DNA of 64,000 bases from Diaporthe sp. PMI_573 (Eukaryota; Ascomycota; Sordariomycetes; Diaporthales; Diaporthaceae), in assembly GCA_021399435.1 (NCBI GenBank), contig JAJTUP010000026.1, positions 558,001 through 622,000 of the forward strand. Reading direction: 5' to 3'. Shown here in pieces: positions 40,617 to 53,188 of the stretch; the first letter of the stretch is position 1, and every line of letters starts with the position of its first letter. The position numbers and the translations under genes were made by a program. The notes below the pieces were generated by a model. The model worked only from the letters and a program-made list of their open reading frames with translations. It did no database searches and was not told the origin of the DNA.

Positions 40617-41315
40617 ATTTGCGATTGGCCGTGTTGTCCGCGGTGGCTGATGGGTGGTTGCTAACTGACTGACTGACTGGATGCAGAGCAGATAATTTTT
40701 GGCGGGACTGGGCTTATCGATTAGATCAGATAGGGCGGGCTAGACGGTAGACGGAGTCGTGTCGCACAATGTGAGCGGGCCCTCCCTTCTTGGCCATACC
40801 GTTTGAGCTGGACGACCAACCAGACGACAACAGCTGTCTAACATCTACTTTATTTCCTGCAAATCCTCTCGCTTACTGCTTTGTATGACAGGTCCGGAAT
40901 GCGGCGGTGGCGTGTGTTGACGCATCCATTGATTGTCTGCAGATGATCCTCACCCTCCAAGCTCCTGTGCAGCGACAATTTCCATGGCCTTGATGACATT
41001 AAAAGGTCGACAGCGATACCTTATCCATCATCGATAGATGTGGTCTGGAACCCGTCGCCCTCGCCCAGGCATGATCGACGGTTTCGCTTTCAGCGAGTCA
41101 TAGTGATCTCTGCCAGAATCTCGACATGACGGCAGGATGAGGCCCGGCGGAAATACGTCTCAAAGGATAGAGTGTCCCGCCAGTCGAGCGAATTATCCGT
41201 ATGGGCAGCATAAATAAGGTTCCAGGGCCAGACAGGGCAGGCCGTCCTCCTCGCGGGACGGAAGCACCGTTACAGCTGCGAGAGTCATCTCCGTCCCGCG
41301 GCGCCGAATATTGAA

Positions 41316-41317
<2 letters not shown>

Positions 41318-41346
<29 letters not shown>
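41318..41346. repeat. Homopolymeric T29 tract
   Basis: Twenty-nine consecutive T residues in intergenic DNA, the second long T run in 3 kb. No element boundaries could be recognised on either side. Confidence 0.9.
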
Positions 41347-42496
41347 GGTCTCGTCCAGGAGATTCTCGCATGGCAGGGCGGCGCAGAAGGCTCAACCCAC
41401 CGGCCAGGGCAGGTCGCATCTGAGGCCAATGGCATGTTAGGGAAAAGTGCCGAAGAGACCCACAGGCTAAGCGCGTGCAGGGGACGTTCGGCATACCCAG
41501 ACAGTCGGGGATTGAGGATCAGCCCAATCTACGAGTGCAGGGCTAGCTGGTGTGATATTTACAAAGTCCTTCAATCTCGACGTCTTCAAGAATGCTGTCT
41601 GATACTCGACGTTGTGGATCAGGCCATACCAAGGATTATGTATGAAAGGAAAGGACCGCCAACACGTCTGCCGTGCCCTGCCGGGGAGGGACGAGAGCAG
41701 GTACAGGGCTCGCGTGGAGAAAGGAGCAATCTTGATCACGATCAGGGGGCCCCTGAAGCTGCATAATTGAGTGCAACATCAAATAAACCAGAGCATTGAG
41801 CAATCGGCCAGACGCCAATGAAAATCACCAGTGGGAACGCCCCCCTTTCCCACCCCCCCCTCCCCAAAATGCAAAAGCCGTCACAGTGGGCACACCGAGG
41901 ATACTGTACGGGATGGGTTGGTTGTACACTATGACGGGTGGTGAGTGAGTGAGGGACTGAGCCAACCCGCCCAACTCTGGGGAGGCTCTGCGCTCCATTC
42001 CGGCAAGGTTCTGTGGCATCCTTCGAGGGGCAGTTACCACACTCTTTGACCACGGCCTCGATGGCACAGACGGCCTGGACCACAGAAAACATCCTGGCAG
42101 ATCTTGATGGTCACTGCTCACTGCATGACCGCGTTGGGCCGAGATCTTGGGCTACATCGCCACCGGTTCCTATCTTGGTTGGCATCTGGGTTGGGCGGTA
42201 GCCAACCTGACAAACTTCTGTATCGCACGGCCCAGGCTCAGCGAGTCGTGTGCGTCGCCCGCTACACTAGGCAAGCTCCCCCTTCACATTATTCCCACCA
42301 CCTGTCTTGGTCAGCTTATAAGTTGGCGGGCCGAGATCAGGGAGCAGATGAGCTGCCGCATTGGGGACACAATCTCATTGTCCGGCTCCGGCGTCAGCCG
42401 AGGAGAATCGGCCACACTCTGGAGCGAGGGCAAGACAGAGCGAGATTGATGATGCATTTAGGCGGTCTTATGCCATGTTGTATGCCTTCCGTATTC

Positions 42497-42600
42497 AGTA
42501 TGCTATGCTATGCTATGCTGGGCTGTGCTATGCTGTGCGGCCATGCCAGGGCAGGCCAGGGCTGGCCATGCCATGCCCATGCCATGCCATGCCGCAGCGC
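42497..42600. repeat. Degenerate pentanucleotide repeat (GCTAT / GCCAT)
   Basis: TATGCTATGCTATGCTATGC is followed, after about 40 bp of GGCCAGG-type units, by CCATGCCATGCCGC-type repeats. Both are built from ATGC cores and look like slippage products. Confidence 0.7.
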
Positions 42601-43696
42601 AAATACTGTGTCTGTAATTATCAAATGCAGCCCACCTCGGCTGTATCTGACTGGATTCTGCACGTAGCACACACAGTGACTACGCGCGACTGTACGTGCG
42701 TACCCACCTCGACACTTGAATCTTGGCCCGGATCGGGAGATGCTTCTGGTCAAGCGCTGTGCGGTCGCTTGTTATAGTCCTCAACTCCACTGGGTGCTGG
42801 TACCCTCCAGGCTCCCTGGTCCTCCTGGTCCCCCTCTGTGCCCCGGCCCCGGCTCTGGCTGCAAGTCGCACCTGCACCGCCCAATTTACCGCGTGCACGC
42901 TCTCTGCTCCTCTCGCAACTCAATCCCAGCTCGCTTCCTGGCCCTCAACCAGACTTTCGTATCTCGCCCTCTCTCTCTCCCTCTCCCCCCCCCTTCTCCC
43001 TCACTCACTCCGTCCCTCCCACCCAGCCACCTTGGCCCTGTGGTGCAATGCACTTGCAACCACGTCCACTCGCTTTCCACCAATTGGCCACCTGCTCGGA
43101 TCTGACCGCGACACCAAAACAAATCTCGGGACAAACCCATCTATCTCGTCCAAACTAGTTGGAGCCGGGATCGACACTTTGAACCACTTACTCACTCACA
43201 CCCCGGCCCGTCCAGCTCCCTCTTTCTCTTTGTGTTTGGCAAGCGCGTACCTCGTGTTTCCCTGGCCTCCACCGAGTCTATTTCCTCTCGACTGTAACGC
43301 CGGGAAAATTGCCCAGCTCTCGCTCACACGTGCTCGGCCACTGCTCGCTGCACACGTCCCCGTGCCCTCCTGATGCCCGCTACGACGTCCAACCGCACCT
43401 TCACACCGTCCACCACACGCCGGCCTCGCCCAACCTGCCCCCCGCGCACGGCACCGGATATCTATCGCTGCCACTAGCATTCTTGAATAGACCAGAGCCG
43501 CTCCTGTATCGCCTCCAGCCCTCCATCCCACACGCCCATGACATAGGCACGACCAGCTCCGGCCGGGGAACTGCAGAGAGCCTTCCGAGGCAGGGCCTGC
43601 CCGTCGTGGCCTCTACCCTCCTCGACCTTGGCCCCGCCGTTGCCGTTTGCAACAGTGTTCCTGGGGAACCGCCCTATCGCCCCAAAGGTTACCGGA

Positions 43697-46569
43697 ATGG
43701 CCACTACCATGGGATCGCGACCTGGCTCGACGGGCTCCGCGCCTGCCCATCACCCATCACTGCCCGCCTCCCCAACCCTCACCAACCCGGACATGATCCT
43801 GCCCGACTACCCTGACTACGACCGGTCCCCTTCGCCCGTTCGCCTCGACTCGAATCGCCCTCAGTCGCCGTTGACCATGTGGAGGAACGCCCAGGCCGCC
43901 GGCGCACCAAACGACCACAACATCAACAACATGCTGTACAACCAGGCGAGCCACCAGTTCACCGGCTTTGCTCCTGCCGCCCCCGCCACCCCCATCATCT
44001 ACGGGAACGGGACGATGCTCTCAGACATCGGCGAGGTCACCGAGGCCGAGAGCACGCCCGGGAAGCCTTCACCCCCTCGGCACATCCCTGTCCGGGTCTC
44101 ACCTTACGGCACAAAGGACAGAGACAGCGAGAGCGATGATGCCCTGCGATCTTCCCCGACCATGGGTCAGGGCGGGAGTATCTCAGCAATCAAGAAGAAA
44201 GCAAAGGAACAGGCCGCCGCTCAACGAGACCGACGCTCCTCAACCGGCAGCGACAGCACAATTACCGACCACCATGACCAGGCCAACCTATTCGCAGACT
44301 TTAGTGACGCTGTCAGTGTGGGAGGCGACAGCGTCTTCCAGGGCGACGATGAGGAGAGCATGGCTAGCTCCTACGTCGAGGAATCGGACGTCAATGGCGC
44401 GTCAGACGTGCAGGGTAGTGTACCAGTGAGCCTCTCCTATGAGAGCAGACAGAAGTACTCCACCGCCCAACTGAGCAGGAGGGCTGAGCACATTCTTGCT
44501 AATGCGAAGAGGAGATTGACGGTGAGTTGAGGGCGAAACAGGGCCCCAGGCAGGCAAACCCACCGTTACTAACTCGCCTTGTGAAGACTATGGAGGACAA
44601 TCTCACACGGGCTCGGTCTTCACTAGCCGTTGCCACCTACTCGTCCGGCTCCAATGCCTCAACCCCTTCTCCGCCAATAGCACGGGCGACGTCTGCACTC
44701 TACATGTCGACAATGTCTCCCTCTCCTTCGTCACCTGCCTTGTCCGGTCACAGCAGGAAGGGCAGTGACCATTCGCTGCGGATCGGCCTGCCTATCAAGG
44801 TCTATCCGCAGAGGTCATCGAGCGTCATTGGACTCCCTAGCGCCAGGCAGCCGCTAACCGTTTCTAAGAGTGCGGATCAGCTGAATGGCCAGTACAAAAG
44901 GGCGTCGTATATAGTGCGCGAGGCACAGGTCTCACTCGAGCCCCTCAGCGAAGATGAGGCGTCACAGTTATCAAGCCGGGCTCACCTCGACACGACATAT
45001 AGGCACTCCTCGATCACGAGTCCGACATTTGGGAGTGGTACTGAGCGGGGTCTAGCGCGGTCTGCCTCGGTGACGCAGATGAGGGACATCAGGGACCAAG
45101 TCAACGACCTCAAGGGCAAAATCTCCAGCTTGCGGGAGCAAGCGCGAGCTGACAGCCTCAAGAGGAGGAGCGTACAGAGCTTACGCACGCCGAGCCCCTT
45201 CACTTACTCGCGGATTGGCCAGTGGTCGGGCGCATCAGACTCGACAGTGGGCTCTGATACCAAATCGGACGCTGACCCTGATAAGCTGGGCCATTCAAGC
45301 GACGAAACCGCGAGTATCGGAAAGGACAGTGCCGTCAATGTCGGCGATATTGGTGACGACGACGGAGGAAGTATATATAGTGTGGAAAACATCCAACTGG
45401 GCCATGCCCAAATTGTACAACTGGACCGCGACAGCGAAGCCGCGCTCCGGGCGGAAGGTTTCGTGCACGTGGATGACGACGACGACATGTTCACCGAGAA
45501 CGGCGATATAGACGAGGACGAGCTGGAAGAAGTTTTCGACAGCGTGAGCGAAGGCGGGGACTCCCTGTATCATGAGGCCGTGCAGCACCAAGTATCACAT
45601 GAGGACCGAGAGGATGCCTTTGATTACGAGCATTTCTTTCTCCACAGTGCCATGGGGACGATCAGCCAGCGCAGGGCCCGCCGAGACAGCAACACCAGCT
45701 ACACTTCGGAATCGTCGATCGAGACTACTAGAGGTCCTGTCACCGAGAATACGCAGAAGAGGCCACAACACTCGAGGCGGGGCAGCGAGGCATCGGTGTC
45801 GAGTGTTGAGTCTTTTGCAACTGCGGAAGAGGCCTTGTCAAGCAGGCAGAGCATGGATAGTAGCAGGAACGCTGACAACTTGGACGACTTGCCAGAGGAG
45901 AGCAGCAGCACTCCAAGCACTCCTTCTACGGAGACAATGGACAGTCCGCAGACGCAAAAGCGCGCCACAGTTACCGGGATCGCCTCGCCTCTGTATGGGA
46001 TTTCCGGCCGACCGAGCCCGGAAGGCCAGGCAAGGCGGGAGGTGATGTACTCGACGATCCGCCGGCCGATGAGTTCAAACGCAGCGACAAAAACACACCG
46101 GCCGTCCACTTCCTCGTTCGACTCCACGGGCACGACACGGAGCTTCCCACTTGTCAACAGGTCTAGCAAGACGTCCAGCACGGGGATGCTCACCCCCGAG
46201 GGCGGGTCCCCGGACCAGGCAGTGAGGTCGATCACAACCTCGCTCATGAGCGACACAACGGCCGCCTGCCAGGAATTGCAGAACGGCGAGACCATCGAGA
46301 ACGACACTTCCGCCCACGGAGGGCACAAGCACAACATCAGCATGCAGAGCATCAGCAGCACAGCAAGCCTCATGCAGGAGAACGGCACGACGGCTGTGAT
46401 TGAGACGCTGCCCCGGGACGACCAGTTCCTGGTCGAGCGGACGGTGGCGAGCCTGGGCCGCTGCGTCCTCGGCCTAACAGAGAGCGGTCGGGCTAGCGTA
46501 GAAGGCCGGATGTACAGGAGGAGGATTGATGCCGCGAGGAGGATCCTTGAGGGGATAGACCAGTCGTGA
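43697..46569 (+). CDS. Ser-rich, largely disordered protein of unknown function
   Basis: Exon 1 (43697-44521) and exon 2 (44587-46569) with a 65-bp intron encode 935 residues. I recognise no named domain. The protein is rich in Ser, Thr, Asp and Glu. A predicted helix/coiled-coil lies at about residues 430-465 (MRDIRDQVNDLKGKISSLRE), and another charged helix spans the exon junction (SRRAEHILANAKRRLT|TMEDNLTRARSSL). The C-terminal end is more ordered (FLVERTVASLGRCVLGLTES, RRRIDAARRILEG). Many SP/TP sites suggest phosphorylation. The architecture recalls large conserved ascomycete proteins of cell-cycle or polarity function, but I cannot name one. The start at MATTMGSRPGS was preferred to an upstream in-frame ATG at 43628. 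Its long pyrimidine-rich leader suggests regulated translation. Confidence 0.8.
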
Positions 46570-48298
46570 CCTGTCTCACCTCACCTCGAGACGAGGTTGC
46601 TATGTGACGATATTGCCCACCGCCTTCGCCATTGTCCATATCTCTCTTCGACAGCTGTATGATACGGAACCAGCGATGACTTCGGGCGCGGTAGCTCTCA
46701 TTCACTTCGGCCTGGCTTTCTGCCCAAGACTTTACACGTCCTTCTCTTCTTCTCTGTCTCTTTCTTTTTTTTTGTGTGTGTGTGTGTGTATCAGCGAGGC
46801 CGCTTCCTTTCCCCACAAATTTGTTTCTACACACTGCTCCTCCTCGGTCTAGGGGGATGGTACGGTGAGGATGGGCTGGGGATGGGACCTCAAAACGGAA
46901 GATAGGCGGGACGGAATTGAAGACGGAAACTGTCCCCTGGTTCTGGGTTGCTGAGGCCTAATGCACCTGTTCAGGCCACATGGGCTTACACAGGATTTGA
47001 TACCCCCTCTTTCTTTTCTTATTTTTCTTCTTCTTTCTCTCTACTACTACTTATTCTTTGAACATACCAGGCTAAGAAGGACTCTTGTATTTAACTGTGA
47101 GCTCGATCGACAGGTTTGTTTCATGACGACTAGGTAGCGATGTACATGGCTTTACAGACAGAGGACGATAAAAAGTAATGTCTTATGAATCAATTCAAAA
47201 CGCGATGCGTGCGGTCCCCCCCCCTTCCTTTCTCCTCACCTGGAACGGCCGTGCTAATCTCTGGGTTCTGGCCGAAATACATATTAGAACAGATATACCG
47301 GGGACTCGTCGATGTGGGAGAAGATGCTGCTGTGAGCCACGACGCGGACTCGCCAAGGATACATGGCATTGCTCCGTCTGGAGCATTGGAACATGTCCGC
47401 GTTCGAGGCCCCATAGCTGTCGACAGGGGGGCAAGTCAAGCATCCATTGCGTACTGTTAATGAGTATACGAGGTGCTTGAGGACAGCGTTCCGGTTCCCT
47501 ATGTGAAGTCGCCGTCCACGCTCGAGCAGCAGCATTTACACGAATGTACCAGATGTGTGGTGCAATAGAGCCATCCTTCTTTAGCACTGAGAGACTGGTT
47601 GCTGAGCTTGACCTCCTGGCTGGGCTGCTGTGGGTCAGACTATCCTCGTCAATGGGCGAATGCCTCATGCGTAGCTGTTTGGGTGCAGTAGGAAGTGAGG
47701 GATACACGTGCAAGATATCTTCAGCGGGTTGTTCTACGGGCAGTCCGAGAAGCTTGCAGGTCCCTCACTTCTACCCGAGACAAAAGGCACAAGGCTCCGT
47801 GAGAGCACAACATAGAACCACGGTGTAAGGACCGATGCGTCCGTCACCGTACCCCCGTCCCGTCTGTGAAAGACGTTCCATGAATGCTTTGAGCAGGGAT
47901 CAGCAACGAGAAAGCTACCCACACACGCGCCACAGCACTGCAACAATGAGATGCTCGGCCTGTGGCCCGTGCGCACCCAGCCGAACGCGAACCCTGCCGC
48001 CGCGGGTTGCTCATCAGTGGACAATTGGGGTCGCGGCCCCCCCCCCCAGGCTCCACCACCAACAAACACATCACAAATCCGCAACCGATCCGCTTCGGTA
48101 CAACATTCTGGCATCTTGCTCTCGCAGAACAACCCGAAATTGACGCCTCTTTCACCGGTTGTTGTCTTCCGTTCGCATCATATTCGCTTTCCAGATCCGG
48201 GCTTCCAGTCCACATTATTCGCAAAGGAAACGACCAAGACCTAGTCGACCGGCAGACCGACAACACAGACGGTTAGTTACCGCGCCTGACAGCCAGCG
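46570..48298. other. Intergenic region
   Basis: Holds the 3' UTR of the Ser-rich gene, with a T/GT microsatellite at about 46766-46790 and CT-rich tracts at 47000-47050, and the upstream region of the Apq12-like gene. A C10 run is at 48039-48048. No gene is visible. Confidence 0.5.
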
Positions 48299-49082
48299 AT
48301 GGACGGCGCAGAGAATTTTCAAGACACGCTCTGGGAAAATCTAAACTTTGCCCGCGAAGGTATGCGACTCCTGGACTATGTCCTGGTTGACACTCCCAGC
48401 TCAAAAGAACGCCACCTCTCACCATACCTACACCGTAAAACCCCGGCCAGAACAAACAGGCCACGTCTCTCAAGCGTGCATGCACTCGTCCTCGCCCACA
48501 CACTATCACTCCAACCTGCTCAAACACCGAAACCTCGCTAACAACCTCGCCGCCACAGCCCTCTTCTCCCAGCAGACCCGCACCCTCCTGAACCAGCACG
48601 TCCTCAACCCGTCGTCGCCCCTGCAGACACTGCGCCGCCAGTTCGCCGACCTGCTGTCGACGCTGTACAGCGAGATAATGTCGCCTTTGCTGCGGCCGGT
48701 CCTGGACCGCGTCACGCAGGCGCTCAACAACTCGCCCGACGTGGTGATCGTGGCCTTCGCCGTCGTGGTCCTCCTGCTGGCGCTGCAGGTGCTTCTGTGG
48801 GTGCGGCGCGTCGTCGCGTGGTTCACGGCCTTGGTGTTGCGCCTCGTCTTCTGGTCGTGCGCCGCCGCTGTCGTCGCCGCGGTCTGGCAGCGCGGGCCCG
48901 ACCAGGCCGCCAAGGATCTCGCCGCGTTCGTCGGCGTCGTGGCTGGCTACGCCGGGCTGTTGTACCGCTACACGCGGGACGTCTGGCTCAGGGAGTATGA
49001 GCGCTACGAGGCGCAACAGAGCTATGGGGCTGCGGATGGGCAGGGCTACCTCCACAACAGGGCGGCCCGCGGTGGGCTGTGA
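48299..49082 (+). CDS. Apq12-like nuclear envelope / nuclear pore biogenesis protein
   Basis: Exon 1 (48299-48359) encodes MDGAENFQDTLWENLNFARE and is followed by an intron with a GTATGC donor at 48360. Three in-frame acceptors (after 48450, 48459 and 48474) all lead into the same long frame; using the first, the protein has 230 residues. The C-terminal part carries two membrane segments, VVIVAFAVVVLLLALQVLLW and WFTALVLRLVFWSCAAAVVA, separated by a short basic turn (VRRV). A linker (WQRGPDQAAKDL) and a terminal amphipathic stretch (RYTRDVWLREYERYEAQQ) follow. This arrangement is that of the Apq12 family, small ER/nuclear envelope proteins needed for pore assembly, mRNA export and lipid balance in yeast. 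The family assignment is by architecture; exact exon 2 start is open. Confidence 0.75.
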
Positions 49083-49515
49083 GGGCGTGGGTGAATCTAC
49101 GCGGGTGATGAGTTGGATGGAGAGTGTGTCAACTCAAGGATCTGCACAATTTGTGAGCGGCAATGGTATCTATACAGTGTTGGTGTCCGGCGTCGAGCAA
49201 GCACCGCTCTTTGACATGATTGTACCGACGATTGCACGACAGAGACAGAACGACCGCATGGACGGGTTATGGGTACCAGGCGGGGGGGGGGAGGGCGGGG
49301 GTTCGAGGGTTCACCTTTGGCGTACTTATGGATGTCAGCGTTGTGTATATGAGCAAGGGATAGCATTCATGATAATTTGAGATACCACAACTCCGGCGCT
49401 ATGCAAGCAATTAAATCCCAGATAACCACACGAGACCTGCCCGCCTCGCGACACACTGTCTTGGACACCTCTTGATGTCAACAGTCAACGAAGTCCAGGA
49501 CGGCTAGCCGGAATG
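49083..49515. other. Convergent intergenic region
   Basis: Separates the 3' ends of the Apq12-like gene and GPN3. A G10 run lies at about 49281-49290. No gene is visible. Confidence 0.5.
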
Positions 49516-50547
49516 CTACTCCTCGGGCTCGTCTTCAAACTCCTCGTCCTTCAGTTCCTTTGGTTCCTGCGCCTCGTGGTACTGTATGACGTCGTCGATG
49601 AAGCTGAGGATGGCGCCGACGCTTTGTTCGTCCGACGAGTCAAGCTTGAGGTAGTTGACCATGCTGAAGCTGTCAATCAGGTTCGCAACGGCCCGGTTCA
49701 GCCGTTTGAAGCTTGTGCCGCGCATGACGGCGCCCCTCTCGGCAGGGTCGGCATCTTCGTCTTCCGCATCCTCCTCGCCGGCGTCCTTGCCGTCCTCTGC
49801 GGCCTGGCCGGCGCCGATCGTGTTGCGGCGGACCTGCTCGGCCGGGTCATCGTCCAGCAGGGTGGCGTCCGGGGTGAGGAACCTCTTGATGTCGCGCTTG
49901 CGCACCTGGCCCTTGACCAGGTCCATTTTTGACAGGATGTTGAGGTGGGGGATCTCGAGCAGGACCATGGCGCTCATGGCGCTGAGCGTGCCCGAGAAGA
50001 ACTTTGCGCGGTCGACGACAAAGGTAGCCTCGAGCAGGTAGGCGGCGCACAGGCGGATGTCGAGGGCGCCGGGCTGGCTGAGGAAGCGCACGAGGGCGGG
50101 CAGGATGGGGATGTGGGTGTACAACTCGATCTGGCCGGGCATGTCGATGATGATCAGGTATTCCTCGGTCAGGCCGTCGAGGGCCTCGGTCAGGAAGTCA
50201 AGGTTTTCCATGAGAAACTCGAAGCAGTAGACCAGGCCGCCGTTGGGGCCCAGGCCCATCTCCTCCATGACGTCCTCGAGCGAGATCAGGTCCTTGATGT
50301 CCAGGTCGGGCTGGTGGTCAAAAGATTCGGCGGCCGGGTCGAGGTTCACGTAGAAGCAGGAGCGCCGGTTGAGTTGCAGGTGGGTTATGAGGGCGGAGCA
50401 GAATGTGGACTGCGGCGCTCTCTCTCGTCAGCCGTTGTGAATCAATCGAGCGGTGTTGATGCAAGGGGAGCAGCCCAGACGCCGCAAGGCTCGACGCACC
50501 TTGCCCGCCCCTGCCGGGCCCATGACCATGACGCCGTATTTGCTCAT
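49516..50547 (-). CDS. GPN3: GPN-loop GTPase 3
   Basis: Exon 1 (50547-50500) and exon 2 (50409-49516) with a 90-bp intron encode 313 residues. The P-loop is split by the intron: MGPAGAGK ends exon 1 and STFCSALITH starts exon 2. The DPAAE motif (switch I region), the diagnostic GPNGG loop, DMPGQIELYTH (G3) and LSKMDLV (G4) follow in order. An acidic insertion (about residues 225-245) precedes GTSFKRLNRAVANLIDSFSM, and the C-terminus is Glu-rich. GPN proteins dimerise and act in RNA polymerase II assembly and nuclear import. GPN3 rather than GPN1 or GPN2 is chosen from overall length and the segment GPNGGLVYCFEFL; GPN2 is the nearest alternative. The gene is divergent from SAM synthetase. Confidence 0.9.
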
Positions 50548-51936
50548 TTTTCCTCTGTGAACGGTAGTGCCCTCGAGAGCGCCTGGGGTTGCTTTGTTGC
50601 TGAGGAGGCCGTTGCGATCGGTCAGGTTGGGGGCGAGATGCACGCACTCGTCTGCACCCTTGAATTTTTGTCGTCTCCCCAGACCGACGGGGATGGTCCC
50701 CCACCACGAGGGGCAGCAAGCTTCAGGTGGTCCCTTATCTTATCAGTTCCCGGGGCACCGAGATGCAGATCTTTCTCCGCCCTGACTCTCTCTCTCTCTC
50801 TCTCTCTGTGCCTCGCCTCAGCAACGTCTCCCTCAGCGTTTGCATAAATCAGCTGGTGGTACTACACCGGCCAGGGACGGGCCCCTCACTCGGTCAGGAT
50901 GTCAGCACATGTGCATGATGACAGCCTGTCATTGGCATTGGCAAGGACTCGCCTCCGCCTGCGAACTACTGAGTCGCCCGAGTCGCCCGAGTCGTGGGTG
51001 GTGGGCACCGGGGTCTGGCCGCGGGCACGTCTGTGGACGCCGGTCGTGTGGGTGCAGCCACACAGACAATGCAACTGCATTCGAACTACTCGACACACGG
51101 TAGGTAGGTAATTACACGCAATCACGCAATCACGCAATCCACGGGCGGGCTGGCTCATTGAGCCCTTTGAGCCGCGGGTTAGACGGTGCTGGTTAACTCA
51201 GCAGGTGGTATCGCCCTTGACAGGTAGCCACGACTTTTTGTTACCGGGTGGGGTTCCCTCCTGTGCCGGTTGATGTAATGTCCTAACTTGCAAGGGTCGG
51301 TCCCTCCACCAGTGTTTCCTCACCCCCTCCAGCCCCTCCCCAAAAGTTTCGGGCCCCGACTGTCGGCTCCTTCTTCTGACGAGCAAAACCTGGGCCGCAG
51401 GTTTACCTAACACACCGACTCAATAAAGTCTCCTCCATTCCCCGGGCCTCAGTTCATTATTCTCCTCCTCCTCCTCCTCCCCAGACTTCTTCTCCCGTAG
51501 ACGTTTCGATTTGTTCTCCCCCGTCGGTTTCCTGTCCCTTGGTTGCTCTTTCTCCCTCCATCCACCCGTCCAGATTGTCGACAGGTAAGACATCCTCCGC
51601 CAGCACGCAATCGTTGGCTTCAGATTAGCTGTCTCATCGCCCGAGGGAGTCATCCCGTCCATCCATTCACCCTCTCTACCCCGCCATCTCCCTGCGGTTG
51701 AAAACTCCTCCTCAGCCCATAACCCGTCCCCATCCATCACTGCCCTTCCCCAACCTCAGACTCGAGCAACTTTATCCCGCAAACACCCTGTGTGCGGCAC
51801 AAGGTTCTCCCACATATCATCATATCATCATACGTGAGACTAACCCTCGCCCAGTAGACTTTTTCTCCCTCCCCCTTCACTCATCATCACCACCACCTCC
51901 TCCCCCTCCTCCTCCTCCACCACACACACAATCACA
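50548..51936. other. Divergent promoter region of GPN3 and SAM synthetase
   Basis: Contains (CT)n at 50787-50806, GAGTCGCCCGAGTCGCC-type duplications near 50980, and a long pyrimidine-rich leader with CTC/CAC triplet runs (51460-51483 and 51890-51925) ending at the SAM synthetase ATG. CT-rich leaders are common in highly expressed fungal genes. No gene is visible. Confidence 0.55.
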
Positions 51937-53188
51937 ATGGCTGCCAACGGGGTCAACGGCCACGTTAGCCCGCCTCAGGGCACCTTCCTGTTCACCTCCG
52001 AGTCTGTCGGTGAGGGTCACCCCGACAAGATCGCTGACCAGGTCTCCGATGCCATCCTGGACGCCTGTCTGGCCGAGGACCCTCTGTCCAAGGTCGCCTG
52101 TGAGACCGCCACCAAGACAGGCATGATCATGGTCTTTGGTGAGATCACCACAAAGGCCAACCTCGACTACCAGAAGGTTGTCCGCAATGCCATCAAGGAC
52201 ATTGGCTACGACGACTCCGCCAAGGGCTTCGACTACAAGACCCTCAACCTCCTGGTCGCCATCGAGCAGCAGTCCCCTGACATCGCTCAGGGCCTGCACT
52301 ACGAGAAGGCCCTCGAGGAGCTCGGCGCCGGTGACCAGGGTATCATGTTCGGCTATGCCACCGACGAGACCCCCGAGCTGCACCCCCTCAGCCACCTGCT
52401 CGCTCACAAGCTGAACTCTGCCCTGTCCACCGCCCGCCGGGACGGCTCCCTGCCCTGGCTGCGACCAGACACCAAGACTCAGGTTACCGTTGAGTACCAA
52501 CACGACAACGGAGCCGTCATCCCTAAGAGGGTCGACACCGTCGTCATCTCCACACAGCACTCCGAGGACATCACGACCGAGCAGCTCCGCAAGGAGATCA
52601 CGGAGAAGATCGTCAAGAAGGTCATCCCCGCTAACCTTCTTGACGACAAGACCGTCTACCACGTGAGCCCCAGCCCATGCCCCCCCCCCCTTTTCCTCCG
52701 TGACCTCGACGCTGACAGCCCCACAGATCCAGCCATCCGGTCTCTTCATCATCGGCGGCCCCCAGGGTGACGCCGGTCTGACCGGCCGCAAGATCATTGT
52801 CGACACCTACGGTGGCTGGGGTGCTCACGGTGGTGGTGCCTTCTCGGGCAAGGACTTCTCCAAGGTCGACCGTTCCGCCGCCTACCTGGCCCGCTGGGTT
52901 GCCAAGTCCCTGGTCGCCGCCGGCCTTGCCCGCCGCGCCCTTGTCCAGCTGTCGTATGCCATTGGTGTCGCTGAGCCCCTGTCCGTCTTTGTCGACCACT
53001 ACGGCACCTCCTCCAAGACCTCGGACGAGCTCGTCGAGATCATCCGCGACAACTTTGACATGCGCCCCGGTGTCATCGTCAAGGAGCTCGACCTCGCGCG
53101 GCCCATCTACCTGCAGACGGCCAAGAACGGCCACTTCGGCACCAACCAGGACTTCAACTGGGAGAAGCCCAAGACTCTCAAGTTCTAG
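51937..53188 (+). CDS. S-adenosylmethionine synthetase
   Basis: Exon 1 (51937-52662) and exon 2 (52727-53188) with a 64-bp intron encode 395 residues. The enzyme makes S-adenosylmethionine from ATP and methionine in the cytosol. Signatures include [20 protein letters not shown] (N-terminal ATP/Mg site), [16 protein letters not shown] (PROSITE-type hexapeptide region), [33 protein letters not shown] and the P-loop-like [19 protein letters not shown]. Length is close to yeast Sam1/Sam2 (382-384). Codon use is strongly biased to C in third positions, as expected for a highly expressed gene. Its product is the methyl donor for enzymes such as the SET-MYND protein in this window. The last 18 nt, including the stop, are copied three more times downstream. 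Confidence 0.97.

Larger units (their letters stand above)
40617..43696. other. Divergent intergenic region, low-complexity rich
   Basis: Between RPF2 (-) and the Ser-rich protein gene (+). It contains a T29 run at 41318-41346, pentanucleotide repeats at about 42497-42600 (GCTAT-type turning into GCCAT-type), and a long C/T-rich block at about 42780-43696 that is probably the promoter and leader of the downstream gene. No gene is visible. Confidence 0.5.

Noticed and set aside
39771..40672. Plus-strand frames opposite RPF2
   Set aside because: The minus strand encodes a complete Brix protein with proper introns.
42497..42600. Possible CRISPR-like or hairpin array
   Set aside because: Units are pentanucleotides without spacers; a eukaryotic simple repeat explains it.
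51877..52806. 309-residue minus-strand frame opposite SAM synthetase
   Set aside because: Antisense shadow; Gly/Val/Asp/Leu-rich translation of a highly biased gene.
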